A stretch of 64,000 nucleotides of DNA from Corynebacterium appendicis CIP 107643 (GTDB taxonomy: Bacteria > Actinomycetota > Actinomycetes > Mycobacteriales > Mycobacteriaceae): assembly GCF_030408415.1 (NCBI RefSeq), contig NZ_CP046976.1:992001-1056000 (forward strand), written 5' to 3'. The notes under the pieces were generated by a model. It did not search any database and was not told the origin of the DNA. It was given only the letters and a program-made list of their open reading frames with translations. Shown here piece after piece: positions 42,966 to 52,641 of this stretch. How positions within the stretch are numbered: the first letter of the stretch is position 1; every line of letters starts with the position of its first letter. The position numbers were made by a program, and so were the translations under genes.

Positions 42966-44015
42966 ATGAAAATTGCGGTTATTGCAGGGGACGGCATCGG
43001 CCCCGAGGTGATGGAAGAAGGCCTCAAGGTTCTGCGCGCGGTGCGCGGGGACGTGGAGCTCACCGAGTACGACCTCGGCGCGCGCCGCTATCTGAGCAAC
43101 GGCGAGCTGCTGACCGACGAGGACTTGGCCAGCCTGCGCGAGCACGACGCGATTCTGCTCGGTGCGATCGGCGACCCGGAGCGTGTCCCGGCCGGCGTGC
43201 TGGAGCGTGGCCTGCTGCTTCCGCTGCGCTTCAAGCTGGACCACTACGTGAACTTGCGCCCGTCGAAGCTGTACCCGACCGCAGTGAGCCCGCTGGCCAA
43301 CCCGGGCGAGATCGACTTCGTGGTCGTCCGCGAGGGCACTGAGGGCCTCTACGCCGGCAACGGCGGCACCCTGCGCCAGGGCACTCCTGCGGAGGTCGCG
43401 TGCGAGGTGTCCCAGAACACCCGTTACGGCGTTGAGCGCCTGGTCCGCCACGGTTTCGAGACCGCGATGGCTCGCCGCAAGAAGCTCACGCTGGTGCACA
43501 AGACTAACGTGCTCACCAATGCTGGTGCACTGTGGCAGAATACCGTCGATGAGGTGGCCAAGGAGTACCCGGAGGTCGCCGTCGACTACAACCACATCGA
43601 CGCCGCGACGATCTACCTGGTCACCGACCCGGGCCGCTACGACGTGATCGTCACCGACAACCTCTTCGGCGACATCCTCACCGACTTGGCTGGCGCGGTC
43701 GCCGGCGGCGTGGGTCTGGCGTGCTCCGGCAATATTGACGCCTCCCGCACCAACCCGTCGATGTTCGAGCCGGTCCACGGTTCCGCGCCGGATATCGCGG
43801 GTAAAGGGCTTGCGGACCCGACCGCGATGATCCTGTCCGTGGCTATGATGCTCCGCTGGCTTGACGACGAAGCGTCTGCCGTCCGCATCGAAGATGCCGT
43901 CGCAGCGGATGTCTCAGCCCGGAAGGATGCCGCACGGGATGCTGGCGATAATGATAGGGAAACTGGGAGCTTCACTGAAAGGGTGGGAACCCGCATCGCG
44001 GAATTCCTGAAGTAG
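42966..44015 (+). CDS. leuB: 3-isopropylmalate dehydrogenase LeuB
   Basis: Leucine synthesis: oxidises and decarboxylates 3-isopropylmalate with NAD+. 349 residues: [21 protein letters not shown] at the start, [18 protein letters not shown], and the metal site [27 protein letters not shown]. The [23 protein letters not shown] segment is the NAD loop. Starts 10 nt after ybdD and ends 10 nt before the next lipoprotein gene, so read-through is possible. Confidence 0.97.
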   Translation: MKIAVIAGDGIGPEVMEEGLKVLRAVRGDVELTEYDLGARRYLSNGELLTDEDLASLREHDAILLGAIGDPERVPAGVLERGLLLPLRFKLDHYVNLRPSKLYPTAVSPLANPGEIDFVVVREGTEGLYAGNGGTLRQGTPAEVACEVSQNTRYGVERLVRHGFETAMARRKKLTLVHKTNVLTNAGALWQNTVDEVAKEYPEVAVDYNHIDAATIYLVTDPGRYDVIVTDNLFGDILTDLAGAVAGGVGLACSGNIDASRTNPSMFEPVHGSAPDIAGKGLADPTAMILSVAMMLRWLDDEASAVRIEDAVAADVSARKDAARDAGDNDRETGSFTERVGTRIAEFLK

Positions 44016-44025
44016 GGTCTTTCTC

Positions 44026-45567
44026 ATGCGTTTCACTTCCCGTTTGACCACGACTGCCGCGATCGCGGCGACCACGACGATGCTGCTCGCCGGATGCTCC
44101 GCAATCGGTGGCGACGGAAGCGGGGGATCCGATTCCTCGGCCGCCTCGGACAGCGATAGCTTCGCGGCGTCCCTGGTCAAAGACGGCTCTTCCGTTATTG
44201 CCGACCCGGACGGCACCGGCGCGGAGGTCTCCCAGAAATTCTTCTCTGAATCAGATACCGTCGTCGTCTCCGACGGTGAGCGGGAGAACCAGCTGAAGGC
44301 TGCCGCGATCGCAGTCGAGCTCGGCGCGCCGATGCTCACCCGTTACAGCTCCGAAAAGGCCGCGGCCACAGTCGACGCGGAAATCGAGCGCCTCGGCGCC
44401 GACCGCGTCATCAACGTGGGGGAGAAGGCCGGCGAAGAGACCGATGACGAAGACACGAAGCTCATCGCCGACACCCAGCCGGTGAACGCGGAGACGGACG
44501 CGGAGATTCAGGCGATCGCCGATCAGGCCGGTGCACAAGACGGCGAAGAGAAGCCGGAGGAAGTCCCGATCTTCGCGACTGAGCAGACCTCGTTCGCCGC
44601 CGCGGCGACCGCGGCAGCGACCAAACTTCCGGTCACCGTGTTGTCATATGCCGACCCACGCGTGACCAAGGAGTCGATGGACCAGGTCGACGGCAAAAAG
44701 GCAGTGGCCCTCGGCCAGCAGTTCGGCAGCTCGGAGCGTTTCCAATCCACGATCGACTTAGCTAAGAACGGCGAATTGCCGGGCGGCGGCGGGCTGGTGT
44801 TCCCGGGGCGCCGCATGATCGCCACCTACGGTCACCCGTCCGGCCCCGCATTGGGCCAAATGGGTGAGCAGCCGCCGGCTGAGGCAGTGGGCGTGGTCAA
44901 GGACTGGGTGAGCCAGTACCAGGAGCTCACCGACGAGAAGATTATCCCGGCATTCGAGGTGATCGCCACCGTGGCGTCTTCCGATCCGGGCGACGACGGC
45001 AATTTCACCAACGAGTCGGACCCAGAAGAACTCGTCCCGTACATCGACGCGATCACCGAGGCAGGCGGTTACGCCGTGATCGATCTGCAGCCGGGCCTGA
45101 CCACGTTCAAGGAACAGGCGGTGCTCTACGAAGAACTGCTCAAGCGGCCGAATGTCGGCTTGGCGCTCGATGCCGAGTGGAAGCTCCAGCCGGGACAGCA
45201 ACCGGCGGCGCAAGTCGGTTCGGCCTCCGCGGCCGAGATCAATGAGGCCACGGAATGGCTGGCCGAGCTGACGCGCGAAAATGATCTCCCGCAGAAAGCG
45301 CTAATCGTCCACCAGTTCCAGATCGCGATGCTGCCGGACCGTGAGAATATCGACACGTCCGCACCGGAGCTGTCCTTCATCCTGCACGCTGACGGCCATG
45401 GCTTGCCGGAGCAGAAATTCGAGACCTGGAATGTCATGCGTCAGGACTTGCAGCCGCAGTTCTTCATGGCGTGGAAGAACTTCATCGACGAAGACATGCC
45501 GATGTTCACCCCAGACCAGACGTATAACACGGTCGATCCGCGCCCATGGTTTGTCAGCTATCAATAA
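44026..45567 (+). CDS. Lipoprotein with CWB2-like repeats and an extra TIM-barrel-like domain
   Basis: 513 residues. Lipobox LLAGC gives Cys24 as anchor, followed by a Ser/Gly/Asp-rich linker. Two CWB2-like modules (about 70-145 and 180-245) are paralogous to those of 37684-38622: compare QLRAASLAVAVHAPMLIY with QLKAAAIAVELGAPMLTR. The remaining about 260 residues look like an alpha/beta barrel (GRRMIATYGHPSG, YAVIDLQPGLTTF, VGLALDAEWKL, FILHADGHG) with possible active-site acids in LALDAEW, suggesting a glycan hydrolase or lyase. Close downstream of leuB. Function unknown. Confidence 0.75.
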   Translation: MRFTSRLTTTAAIAATTTMLLAGCSAIGGDGSGGSDSSAASDSDSFAASLVKDGSSVIADPDGTGAEVSQKFFSESDTVVVSDGERENQLKAAAIAVELGAPMLTRYSSEKAAATVDAEIERLGADRVINVGEKAGEETDDEDTKLIADTQPVNAETDAEIQAIADQAGAQDGEEKPEEVPIFATEQTSFAAAATAAATKLPVTVLSYADPRVTKESMDQVDGKKAVALGQQFGSSERFQSTIDLAKNGELPGGGGLVFPGRRMIATYGHPSGPALGQMGEQPPAEAVGVVKDWVSQYQELTDEKIIPAFEVIATVASSDPGDDGNFTNESDPEELVPYIDAITEAGGYAVIDLQPGLTTFKEQAVLYEELLKRPNVGLALDAEWKLQPGQQPAAQVGSASAAEINEATEWLAELTRENDLPQKALIVHQFQIAMLPDRENIDTSAPELSFILHADGHGLPEQKFETWNVMRQDLQPQFFMAWKNFIDEDMPMFTPDQTYNTVDPRPWFVSYQ

Positions 45568-45627
45568 ACCGGAATTGAAAGGGTAACCCTAAGCGGTGAG
45601 GGCACGCGGTGGCGTATGCTCATGGGC

Positions 45628-46419
45628 ATGCGTTTTGGACGAATTGCCACACCTGAGGGAATGACCTTCGCGGTCATCGACGATGACGCGACCACTGCGA
45701 AGCAGATCAAAGCTACTCCGTTCACCGAACCCGAGTACACGGGCAAGGAGTGGAAGCTCGACGATGTGCGGTTGCTAGCGCCGATGCTTCCCAGCAAGGT
45801 GGTGGCGATCGGCCGCAACTACGCCGACCACGTCGCCGAGGTCTTCAAGCAGTCGTCCGAGCACCTGCCTCCGACGCTGTTCCTCAAGCCGCCGACAGCG
45901 GTCATCGGCCCCGAAGCGCCGATCAAGATCCCGGACTTTGCCACCCGCGTCGAGTTCGAAGGCGAGCTGGCTCTCGTGATTGGCCGTCCGTGCAAGAATG
46001 TCAAGGCTGAAGACTGGAAGTCTGTCGTTCGCGGTGTGACCATCGTCAACGACGTCTCGTCACGCGACCTTCAATTCAGCGACGGCCAGTGGGCGCGCGC
46101 CAAGGGCATCGATACATTCTGCCCACTGGGCCCGTGGATCGAGACCGATCTGGACAAATTCGACTTCGACAACCTGCCGATCAAAGCGCACCTGACTCAC
46201 GACGGTGCGACGGAGACGAAGCAGGACTCGAATTCTAACCAGATGATCTGGAAGCTCGGCACGATCATCGAGTTCATCACTTCGGCCTATACTCTGCTGC
46301 CGGGCGACGTCATCTGCACCGGGTCGCCAGCGGGCACCGCGGAAATGGTCCCGGGCGACACCATCGAGGTGGAGATCGGGGGAATCGGCAAACTCCGTAA
46401 CCCGGTTGAGCGCGCCTAA
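45628..46419 (+). CDS. odx: Fumarylacetoacetate hydrolase family protein (Odx-like oxaloacetate decarboxylase)
   Basis: 263 residues. FAH fold with the metal-binding EFEGELALVIGR (E-x-E) near residue 112, VVAIGRNYADHVAE near 55, and GDVICTGSPAGTA near 230. Order and sequence match C. glutamicum Cg1458, shown to be an oxaloacetate decarboxylase (Odx); other FAH proteins are acylpyruvate hydrolases, so the symbol is by analogy. TATGCT (45615-45620) is 7 nt before ATG 45628. Converges on the isochorismate synthase gene. Confidence 0.82.
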   Translation: MRFGRIATPEGMTFAVIDDDATTAKQIKATPFTEPEYTGKEWKLDDVRLLAPMLPSKVVAIGRNYADHVAEVFKQSSEHLPPTLFLKPPTAVIGPEAPIKIPDFATRVEFEGELALVIGRPCKNVKAEDWKSVVRGVTIVNDVSSRDLQFSDGQWARAKGIDTFCPLGPWIETDLDKFDFDNLPIKAHLTHDGATETKQDSNSNQMIWKLGTIIEFITSAYTLLPGDVICTGSPAGTAEMVPGDTIEVEIGGIGKLRNPVERA

Positions 46420-46434
46420 TAGAAGAGCAGCGAG

Positions 46435-47550
46435 TTAAAGCCCGAGCGCGCGCTGGATGGTGCGCAGCTTCGCGGTAGTCTCGGCGAGCTCAGCCTCGGG
46501 GTCCGATGCGGCGACGAGCCCGCCGCCAGCCCAGGCGCGTGCGGCGGTGCCGTCGCCGCTGACCTCGGCGCAGCGGATGGACACCATGAACTCGCCGTCG
46601 CCGTTGTCGTCGCACCAGCCGACTGTGCCTGCATAGAAGGACCGGTCGGATTCGGCTGTGGTGATGAGGGCCTCGGCGGCATGCTGCGGGGTACCGCAGA
46701 CTGCGGGGGTGGGGTAGAGGCGAGCCGCCAAGTCCAGCGCGTTCGGGGCGGGGGTGCGCAGAGTACCGGTGATCGGGGTGGCCAGATGCCACATCTCGTT
46801 CGTCTTGGTCAGAACAGGCCGGGAGGGGATAGACAAGTCGTCGCAAAGCGGCGCGAGGATTTCCCGAATGTGCTCGACGACGAATGCGTGCTCGTCGAGA
46901 TCCTTTTGTGAGTTCGCCAGAGCTTGCCCAGCAGCTTCATCGGCCGCCGGGTCGCCGGCAACGCGCGCGGCGGAACCGGCAAGCGGATACGAGGTAACCT
47001 TCAAGCCTTCACGCTTGACCAGTTGCTCTGGGGAGGAGCCGGCGATCATGTGCCCGTGCTTGCCGGCGGGGGTGAGATCGGCGATGAAACCGTCGCGCGT
47101 GCGCGACAAGTCAATCAGGCGCGCGGCGACGGTGCGGGGGTCGACGGGCGGGTTGAAAGCGATGTCCACCGCCCGGGCGAGCACCACTTTGTCCAGCAGG
47201 GAATCGTTGATCGTGGCCACCGCAGCTTCGATTCGGCGCAGGTGCTCGTGCGGTTCTGGGTCGTAGCCGGTCACGCGGGCCGACAGTGCGGCGCCTTCGC
47301 CAGTGCGGTAGTAGGCATGCGGCTCGAGCGTACCCGGTTCTCTGATGATGCTCTCGGGCACGGTCAGCGCGGCGGGAGCGTCGCGGTCGAAGGGGAGTGC
47401 GCCGACGACCATGGGGACCTCGCCTCGGTCGAGGGCAGTGGCGGCGTCCCATGCATCGATAAAGCTCCTTACCGACCCTTGTGTGCGCACGGAACCGTCC
47501 GCGCGCGACAACAGGAAATCGGGCGCGGAGTCCGGTTTGCGGGAAGACAT
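46435..47550 (-). CDS. Isochorismate synthase (MenF/EntC/DhbC family)
   Basis: 371 residues, chorismate-utilising enzyme: DKVVLARAVDIAF, SSPEQLVKREG, SYPLAGSAAR, and LDLAARLYPTPAVCGTP with the C-terminal YAGTVGW motif binding chorismate/Mg2+. It makes isochorismate for menaquinone, or for a catecholate siderophore; no other men or ent/dhb gene is nearby. TAGAAT lies 8 nt upstream of ATG 47550 on the minus strand (complement of 47559-47564), favouring this start over GTG/ATG further up. Confidence 0.9.
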   Translation of the reverse strand: MSSRKPDSAPDFLLSRADGSVRTQGSVRSFIDAWDAATALDRGEVPMVVGALPFDRDAPAALTVPESIIREPGTLEPHAYYRTGEGAALSARVTGYDPEPHEHLRRIEAAVATINDSLLDKVVLARAVDIAFNPPVDPRTVAARLIDLSRTRDGFIADLTPAGKHGHMIAGSSPEQLVKREGLKVTSYPLAGSAARVAGDPAADEAAGQALANSQKDLDEHAFVVEHIREILAPLCDDLSIPSRPVLTKTNEMWHLATPITGTLRTPAPNALDLAARLYPTPAVCGTPQHAAEALITTAESDRSFYAGTVGWCDDNGDGEFMVSIRCAEVSGDGTAARAWAGGGLVAASDPEAELAETTAKLRTIQRALGL

Positions 47551-47776
47551 GTGGCCCAATTCTAGTCTGGGACGATCCCACGTTCGGGGTGGGGTCCGGC
47601 ACGGTCACGACTAGGTATTCAGGGTATTTCAGGTAAATTCAAGTTTCTTGCATAGTTCCGTTGAGGATCGGGAGATCTGCAACTACTGTTACGCGCGTGA
47701 CTGTTGGGGTTTAGACGTTCTGCCCTCGCCTCGACGGCCTATTTTCTGCCTCAAATCTTTTCCCGAAAGGCCGCAC

Positions 47777-48880
47777 ATGAAATCCCCACGTTCTTGGCGC
47801 CGCCGAATTGTGGGCGCCACTGCCAGCATGCTCATGGCAGTGGGTGTTCTCGCCGCTCCCGCGCAGGCACAAAGCATTCCCAATGTCGACCAGCTGACAG
47901 CCGGCTCCAGCAATGCGGCGAATGCTGTTGAGCGGGCGGCTAATGGCGCAGCGAACAATGCCAACCGTGCGTGGAACGACATGGCCCGCCAAGTCAACGG
48001 TGCCATCCCGAAGGAAGCGGGCTCCTCGGTGCCGTACAACCCGATCCCGGCACCGGCTCAGAACCCTGCGCCGGCACCGCGCCAGGCGGCAGGCCCGTGG
48101 CGCCCGGCCGCCGGTCAGCCGGTGGCGCCGGGCCATAACGGTGAGATCCGCGTGGGCAACCGCTCCTACCTGATCTGGGTTCCGCGCGGCTACAACGCTT
48201 CCCGTCCGACCCCTGTGATGGTGGGGTACTCCGCGTACCAGGATTCCACGGAGAATTTCCGCAACTACTCGCGCCTGCGCGAGTCCAATGTCGGCCGTGA
48301 CGCGATCATTGTTTACCCGCGCGCGATCGGAACATCGTGGGAAGGCTCTGCCACCTCTGCGACCCGCCCGGGCGAGGACATCCGATTCGTCCGCGCGATG
48401 ATCAACGATGTGCAGCGCTACTACAACATCGACCGCCGCCGCATCTACGCCACCGGAATGTCCACCGGCGGCGGCATGGCCGCTGTGTCCGCCTGTCACA
48501 TGGCGGATCTGTTCGCCGGCGTCGCCGGCGTGTCGGGCGCGTACTACTGGCCGGTGAATTCCAACTGCCAGAATATCCCGGTCGCATTCCTCGCCTACCA
48601 CGGCACGAACGACACTCTCACCAACTACCACGGCGGTGTTCGCCGCGGCACCCGTTACCTGGGTGTGCCTGACCTGTTCAGCTCCTACGAGCGCCGCAAC
48701 GGCTGCAATATCGGCCGCATCAGCAAGACCCCGCTGAGCAACAACGCCACCCGCATCTCCGCGACCGGATGCAAGAAGCCGGTGCAGGCCATCAAGGTCC
48801 ACGGCTCCAACCACTTCTGGTGGTACAACCCGTCCACCGCGAACGATATGTGGGCCGTGCTGTCCCGCGTGAGCAAGTAG
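47777..48880 (+). CDS. Secreted alpha/beta-hydrolase (PHB depolymerase/LpqC-like esterase)
   Basis: 367 residues. Signal peptide with a twin-Arg-like MKSPRSWRRRIVG start and an AQA-QS cleavage site near residue 33. An Ala/Asn/Pro-rich linker (about 35-110) precedes the hydrolase: nucleophile elbow GMSTGGG near residue 230, GTNDTLTNYHGG with a likely Asp, and HGSNHFW with the catalytic His near 350. Similar to poly-hydroxybutyrate depolymerase/feruloyl esterase-like proteins. GAAAGG at 47764 supports ATG 47777. Confidence 0.85.
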   Translation: MKSPRSWRRRIVGATASMLMAVGVLAAPAQAQSIPNVDQLTAGSSNAANAVERAANGAANNANRAWNDMARQVNGAIPKEAGSSVPYNPIPAPAQNPAPAPRQAAGPWRPAAGQPVAPGHNGEIRVGNRSYLIWVPRGYNASRPTPVMVGYSAYQDSTENFRNYSRLRESNVGRDAIIVYPRAIGTSWEGSATSATRPGEDIRFVRAMINDVQRYYNIDRRRIYATGMSTGGGMAAVSACHMADLFAGVAGVSGAYYWPVNSNCQNIPVAFLAYHGTNDTLTNYHGGVRRGTRYLGVPDLFSSYERRNGCNIGRISKTPLSNNATRISATGCKKPVQAIKVHGSNHFWWYNPSTANDMWAVLSRVSK

Positions 48881-48925
48881 CTGCCCACGTAAGCGGTTAT
48901 CCGCTAGCGCGCTACAGTTGGGTGC

Positions 48926-50419
48926 ATGACTGACGCACCTGTACGAGTACGTTTCTGCCCGTCGCCGACCGGAACGCCCCACGTGGGGATGGTCCGGACG
49001 GCGCTTTTCAATTGGGCGCAAGCTAGACACACCGGCGGAACGCTGGTATTCCGCATCGAGGACACTGACGTCGCCCGCGACTCCGAGGAGTCTTATCAGG
49101 CCATCATCGATTCGCTGACGTGGCTCGGCATGGAATGGGATGAAGGTGTGATCAAGGGCGGCCCGCACGAGCCGTACCGCCAGTCCCAGCGCATGGATAT
49201 CTATAAGGAAATCCTGGACAAGCTGATCGAGGCCGGCGAAGTCTACCCGGCGTACTCGACGGCGGACGAGGTCAGGGAGCGCCACATCGCCGCAGGCCGC
49301 GACCCGCAGCTCGGCTACGACAATTTCGACCGCGACCTTTCCGACGAGCAGGTCGCCGCGTTCAAGGCCGAGGGGCGCGAGCCGGTGTGGCGCCTGCGCA
49401 TGCCGGAGAAGGACTGGAAGTGGCGCGACCTGGTCCGCGGTGACGTGGAGTTCAAAGCTTCCACCCAGCCTGATTACGTGGTCGCCCGTTCCAACGGCGC
49501 GCCACTGTACACCTTGGTCAACCCGGTCGACGATGCGCTCATGGGCATCACGCACGTGCTGCGCGGCGAGGACCTGCTCTCGTCCACCCCGCGCCAGCTG
49601 GCGCTGTACGAGGCTCTCCAGCGCATCGGCGTCACCGATTTCACCCCGGAATTCGGCCACCTTCCGTTCGTGATGGGCCAGGGCAACAAGAAGCTGTCCA
49701 AGCGCGATCCGGAGTCGAACCTGTTCAACCACCGCGACAACGGCATCATCCCCGAGGGCATGATCAACTACCTCGCGCTCCTCGGGTGGTCGCTCTCGGC
49801 GGACCAGGATATCTTCAGCGTCGACGAATTCGTCGAGGCATTCGACATCAGCGACGTGCTGGGCAACCCCGCGCGCTTCGACCAGAAGAAGCTCGAAGCC
49901 ATCAACGCCGACCACATCCGCCTGCTCGAGCCGGAGGACTTCAAGAACCGCCTGCGCGAGTACCTGACGGAATACACGGACTTCCCAGCCGATTACCCGG
50001 AGGACAAATTCGCTGTCGCCGCGGACCTCGTGCAGACGCGCATCAAGATGCTCGGCGACGCATACGGCCTGCTGAAATTCTTGGTCACCCCGGATGCGGA
50101 ACTCACGCTCGACGAGAAGGCGGCGAAGAAGAACCTCAAGGAAGACGCTGCCGAGCCGCTCGATGCGGGCATCGCCGCGCTGGAAAGCGTGGGGGAGTGG
50201 ACCACCGAGAATATCGAGAACGCGCTCAGCGGCGCGCTTATCGACGATCTCGGCCTCAAGCCCCGCAAGGCCTACGGCGCACTCCGCGTGGCTGTGTCGG
50301 GCGCGGCTGTGTCCCCGCCGCTGTTCGAGTCCATGGAGCTTCTCGGCCGCGAATCCACGCTGGCCCGCTTGCGTTCGGCACGTGAGCAGACGCCCTACGT
50401 GTCCGCTGCCGGCGAGTAG
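48926..50419 (+). CDS. gltX: Glutamyl-tRNA synthetase GltX
   Basis: 497-residue class I synthetase charging tRNA-Glu, and tRNA-Gln as the mischarged GatCAB substrate. HIGH-like motif PTGTPHVGM near residue 15; KLSKR near 255; anticodon-binding domain in the C-terminal third. TACAGT (48913-48918) is 7 nt before ATG. It lies just upstream of its two cognate tRNA genes. Confidence 0.97.
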   Translation: MTDAPVRVRFCPSPTGTPHVGMVRTALFNWAQARHTGGTLVFRIEDTDVARDSEESYQAIIDSLTWLGMEWDEGVIKGGPHEPYRQSQRMDIYKEILDKLIEAGEVYPAYSTADEVRERHIAAGRDPQLGYDNFDRDLSDEQVAAFKAEGREPVWRLRMPEKDWKWRDLVRGDVEFKASTQPDYVVARSNGAPLYTLVNPVDDALMGITHVLRGEDLLSSTPRQLALYEALQRIGVTDFTPEFGHLPFVMGQGNKKLSKRDPESNLFNHRDNGIIPEGMINYLALLGWSLSADQDIFSVDEFVEAFDISDVLGNPARFDQKKLEAINADHIRLLEPEDFKNRLREYLTEYTDFPADYPEDKFAVAADLVQTRIKMLGDAYGLLKFLVTPDAELTLDEKAAKKNLKEDAAEPLDAGIAALESVGEWTTENIENALSGALIDDLGLKPRKAYGALRVAVSGAAVSPPLFESMELLGRESTLARLRSAREQTPYVSAAGE

Positions 50420-50503
50420 GGGATCACGTGGGGCATATGGCCCGCAGAATTAATCACACCGGCGTGATTCCAAGGGTCGTTCTCAGTGCGGTGACCAGCT
50501 GAT

Positions 50504-50533
50504 TTGGTCCCGTATCGCCGGTGTGGTTATAGT
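50504..50533 (+). promoter_or_regulatory. Promoter of the tRNA-Gln/tRNA-Glu genes
   Basis: TTGGTC (50504-50509) and TATAGT (50528-50533) with an 18-bp spacer, about 50 nt before tRNA-Gln. It is the best sigma-A-like pair in the 167-bp gap after gltX. Confidence 0.65.
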
Positions 50534-50586
50534 AATCGTCGTTGTTCAGAGCAACTCGCACAACGCGGGAAGCGCTGAAGGAACGA

Positions 50587-50658
50587 TGGCCTATGGTGTA
50601 ATTGGCAACACTACGGTTTCTGGTACCGTCATTCTAGGTTCGAGTCCTGGTAGGCCAG
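50587..50658 (+). tRNA. tRNA-Gln (CTG anticodon)
   Basis: A 72-nt cloverleaf: acceptor TGGCCTA/TAGGCCA, D-stem GTGT/ACAC, anticodon stem ACGGT/ACCGT with loop TTCTGGT (anticodon CTG), T-loop TTCGAGT. CCA is not encoded. Confidence 0.95.
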
Positions 50659-50711
50659 CTGCAGTTCAGTTGAGGTGAAGCTCGACAGGATTGCTGGACA
50701 TGAAGTCCTTT

Positions 50712-50784
50712 GCCCCGTTCGTCTAGTGGCCTAGGACGTCGCCCTCTCACGGCGGTAACACGGGTTCAAATCCCGTACGGGGTA
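50712..50784 (+). tRNA. tRNA-Glu (CTC anticodon), copy 1
   Basis: 73 nt. Acceptor GCCCCGT/ACGGGGT, anticodon loop CTCTCAC (anticodon CTC), T-stem CGGGT/CCCGT with loop TCAAATC. CCA not encoded. Differs from copy 2 (55384-55456) by one base in the D-loop. Confidence 0.96.
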
Positions 50785-50802
50785 CAAAGTAGAATTACGT
50801 GG

Positions 50803-50844
50803 ACCTCCGGTCGGCTTCACTACAGAAGCGGGCCGGAGGTTTTT
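50803..50844 (+). terminator. Terminator after tRNA-Glu copy 1
   Basis: ACCTCCGG (50803-50810) pairs with CCGGAGGT (50833-50840), with GGCTTC/GAAGC extending the hairpin inward; TTTTT follows. Confidence 0.88.
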
Positions 50845-50860
50845 CGTTATGCTGGCCGCC

Positions 50861-51418
50861 ATGCTGCAAGCGAATCAACTCATCATCTCCCAGTCCAAGG
50901 CGATCGGCCGCGACGAGTTTTCCATCGCCGACGCACGGGGCACACAGCTCGGAATGGCGCGCCAGACTCGGAAACTCAGCGATTTGTTCAAAGCTTCCCG
51001 CGGAGTCGAAGTATTCGATGCGGTTGGTGCACTGGTGCTGGCGGTTGAGGACCCGGTGAATCTCATCCGCGACCGGTACACCGTGTACCGCGCCGACCTC
51101 CAGACCGGTGGCCACGCGGAACTCGCGCACATCACCAAGCGGTTCGCCTGGATCGGCGCGAAATACGACGTGGATATCGCGGGCTACCCGCAGGTGGAGA
51201 TCAAGGGAGAGGTCTTCCAGCTCAACTACGCGCTGACGAGCCAGGGGCACCCGATCGCACGGGTCGACGCAGAATTCTCCGGCGTTGGCAGGGCGCTGAT
51301 GGGCAAGACGACGTACCGCATTGCTTTTGAGCCGGGCCTCGACCAGAACGTCCACGCGGCCGTGATCGGCATCGCGCTCGCGCTAGATATGCGGAGGGAG
51401 AAGATGCGCGAGGGCTAG
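50861..51418 (+). CDS. LURP-one/scramblase-like (Tubby-fold) protein
   Basis: 185 residues without signal or membrane helix. Beta-rich pattern of the LURP-one-related/phospholipid scramblase group: LIISQSKAIGRDEFSIADARG, VLAVEDPVNLIRDRYTVY, and C-terminal YRIAFEPGLDQNVHAAVIGIALALD, which matches the family's end helix. Bacterial members have no established function. TATGCT (50848-50853) is 7 nt before ATG 50861. It lies between the two tRNA-Glu copies. Confidence 0.75.
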   Translation: MLQANQLIISQSKAIGRDEFSIADARGTQLGMARQTRKLSDLFKASRGVEVFDAVGALVLAVEDPVNLIRDRYTVYRADLQTGGHAELAHITKRFAWIGAKYDVDIAGYPQVEIKGEVFQLNYALTSQGHPIARVDAEFSGVGRALMGKTTYRIAFEPGLDQNVHAAVIGIALALDMRREKMREG

Positions 51419-51510
51419 TCTGAGAGACCTGGGTCTCTTGCCGAGCGGGGTGGGGCAGGCGGTGCTACGGTGAGCGACGTCTGAGAACTATCTGAGAGGA
51501 CGACACTGTC

Positions 51511-52569
51511 ATGCGCATTTCCCGTAAGCCCCTGTCCCTGATCGCCGTGTGTGGCGCCGCCGCGCTCGCACTGGCCGGCTGCTCTGAGCCGAGCACCGAT
51601 GATTCTGCAGCAGGCGGTAACGGCGACAGCACCGCCGAACAGTCCGGCGAGAAGACCGTCATTACCGTCTACACCTCCGAGCCGGAGGAGAAGGTCGACG
51701 AGATCAACCAGGCGTTCACTGAGGAGAACCCAGATGTTGAGGTCGAGGTTTACCGTGCCGGCACCGGCGATTTGAAGGCGCGCATTGACGCGGAGAAGTC
51801 CTCCGGCAAGGTCGAGGGCGACATCATCTGGGCCGCTGACGCACCGACCTTCGAGGGCTTCAAGTCCGAGGACCTGCTGACCAAATTCGATGACGTGAAG
51901 ACGGACGATGTGCTCGAGGAGGTCGTCGACGCCGACGGCTTCTACGTGGGCACCCGCCTCATCCCGACAGTCATCGCGTACAACACCGACGTCATCGACC
52001 AGGGTGACGCACCGGCCTCCTGGGCAGACCTGACGGACGAGAAGTTCATGGACAAGGTCGTCATGCCCGACCCGGCTGTCTCCGGCGCGGCTGCCTTCAA
52101 CGCGACAGTGTGGATGAACAACCAGAAGCTCGGCGAGACCTGGGTGGAAGACCTGGGCAAGAACAAGCCGATGATCGCCGCTTCCAACGGCCCGACCTCC
52201 CAGGAGATCGCTGGCGGCGGCCATCCGGTCGGCGTCGTTGTGGACTACCTGGTGCGCGACCTGGCGGCGAAGGGCTCTCCGATCAAGGAGGTCTACGCCA
52301 CCGAGGGCTCCCCGTACATCACCGAGCCGATCGCCGTGTTCAAGGATTCGGAGAAGAAGGAAGCGGCCCAGCGCTACATCAACTTCATCCTGTCGGAGAA
52401 GGCGCAGAAGATCGCTGTCGAGCAGAACTACCTGCCGGTCGTCGACTCCGTGGGCACCCCGGGCGACGCACCGAAGCTCGAGGAGATCGAACTCATGACT
52501 GTCGACGATGAGACTCTGTCGAACGACCGCGAGCGTTCCGTCGAGTTCTTGCAGGACGCAGTCAAGTAA
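51511..52569 (+). CDS. ABC transporter substrate-binding lipoprotein (Fe3+/AfuA-like)
   Basis: 352 residues. Signal with lipobox LALAGC (Cys24). Periplasmic-binding fold of the iron(III)/2-aminoethylphosphonate/phosphosugar class: TVYTSEPEEKVDEI, DIIWAADAPTFEG, VGTRLIPTVIAYNT, and C-terminal EQNYLPVVDS. The usual paired Tyr of ferric-binding FbpA is not seen here (QNYLP), so the cargo may not be bare Fe3+. No DtxR-type box is evident upstream; a 16-bp palindrome is at 51423-51438. First gene of a three-gene operon. Confidence 0.85.
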   Translation: MRISRKPLSLIAVCGAAALALAGCSEPSTDDSAAGGNGDSTAEQSGEKTVITVYTSEPEEKVDEINQAFTEENPDVEVEVYRAGTGDLKARIDAEKSSGKVEGDIIWAADAPTFEGFKSEDLLTKFDDVKTDDVLEEVVDADGFYVGTRLIPTVIAYNTDVIDQGDAPASWADLTDEKFMDKVVMPDPAVSGAAAFNATVWMNNQKLGETWVEDLGKNKPMIAASNGPTSQEIAGGGHPVGVVVDYLVRDLAAKGSPIKEVYATEGSPYITEPIAVFKDSEKKEAAQRYINFILSEKAQKIAVEQNYLPVVDSVGTPGDAPKLEEIELMTVDDETLSNDRERSVEFLQDAVK

Positions 52570-52641
52570 AATAGCGGGACGACCGTCCCCGGCCTTCCCG
52601 TACATCTGTCACGGTCACTCAAACGGACGAGTCGAGACATA

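Noticed and set aside
51419..51510. Possible DtxR box before the ABC importer
   Set aside because: No match to the TTAGGTTAGGCTAACCTAA consensus; only the unrelated AGAGACC palindrome is present.
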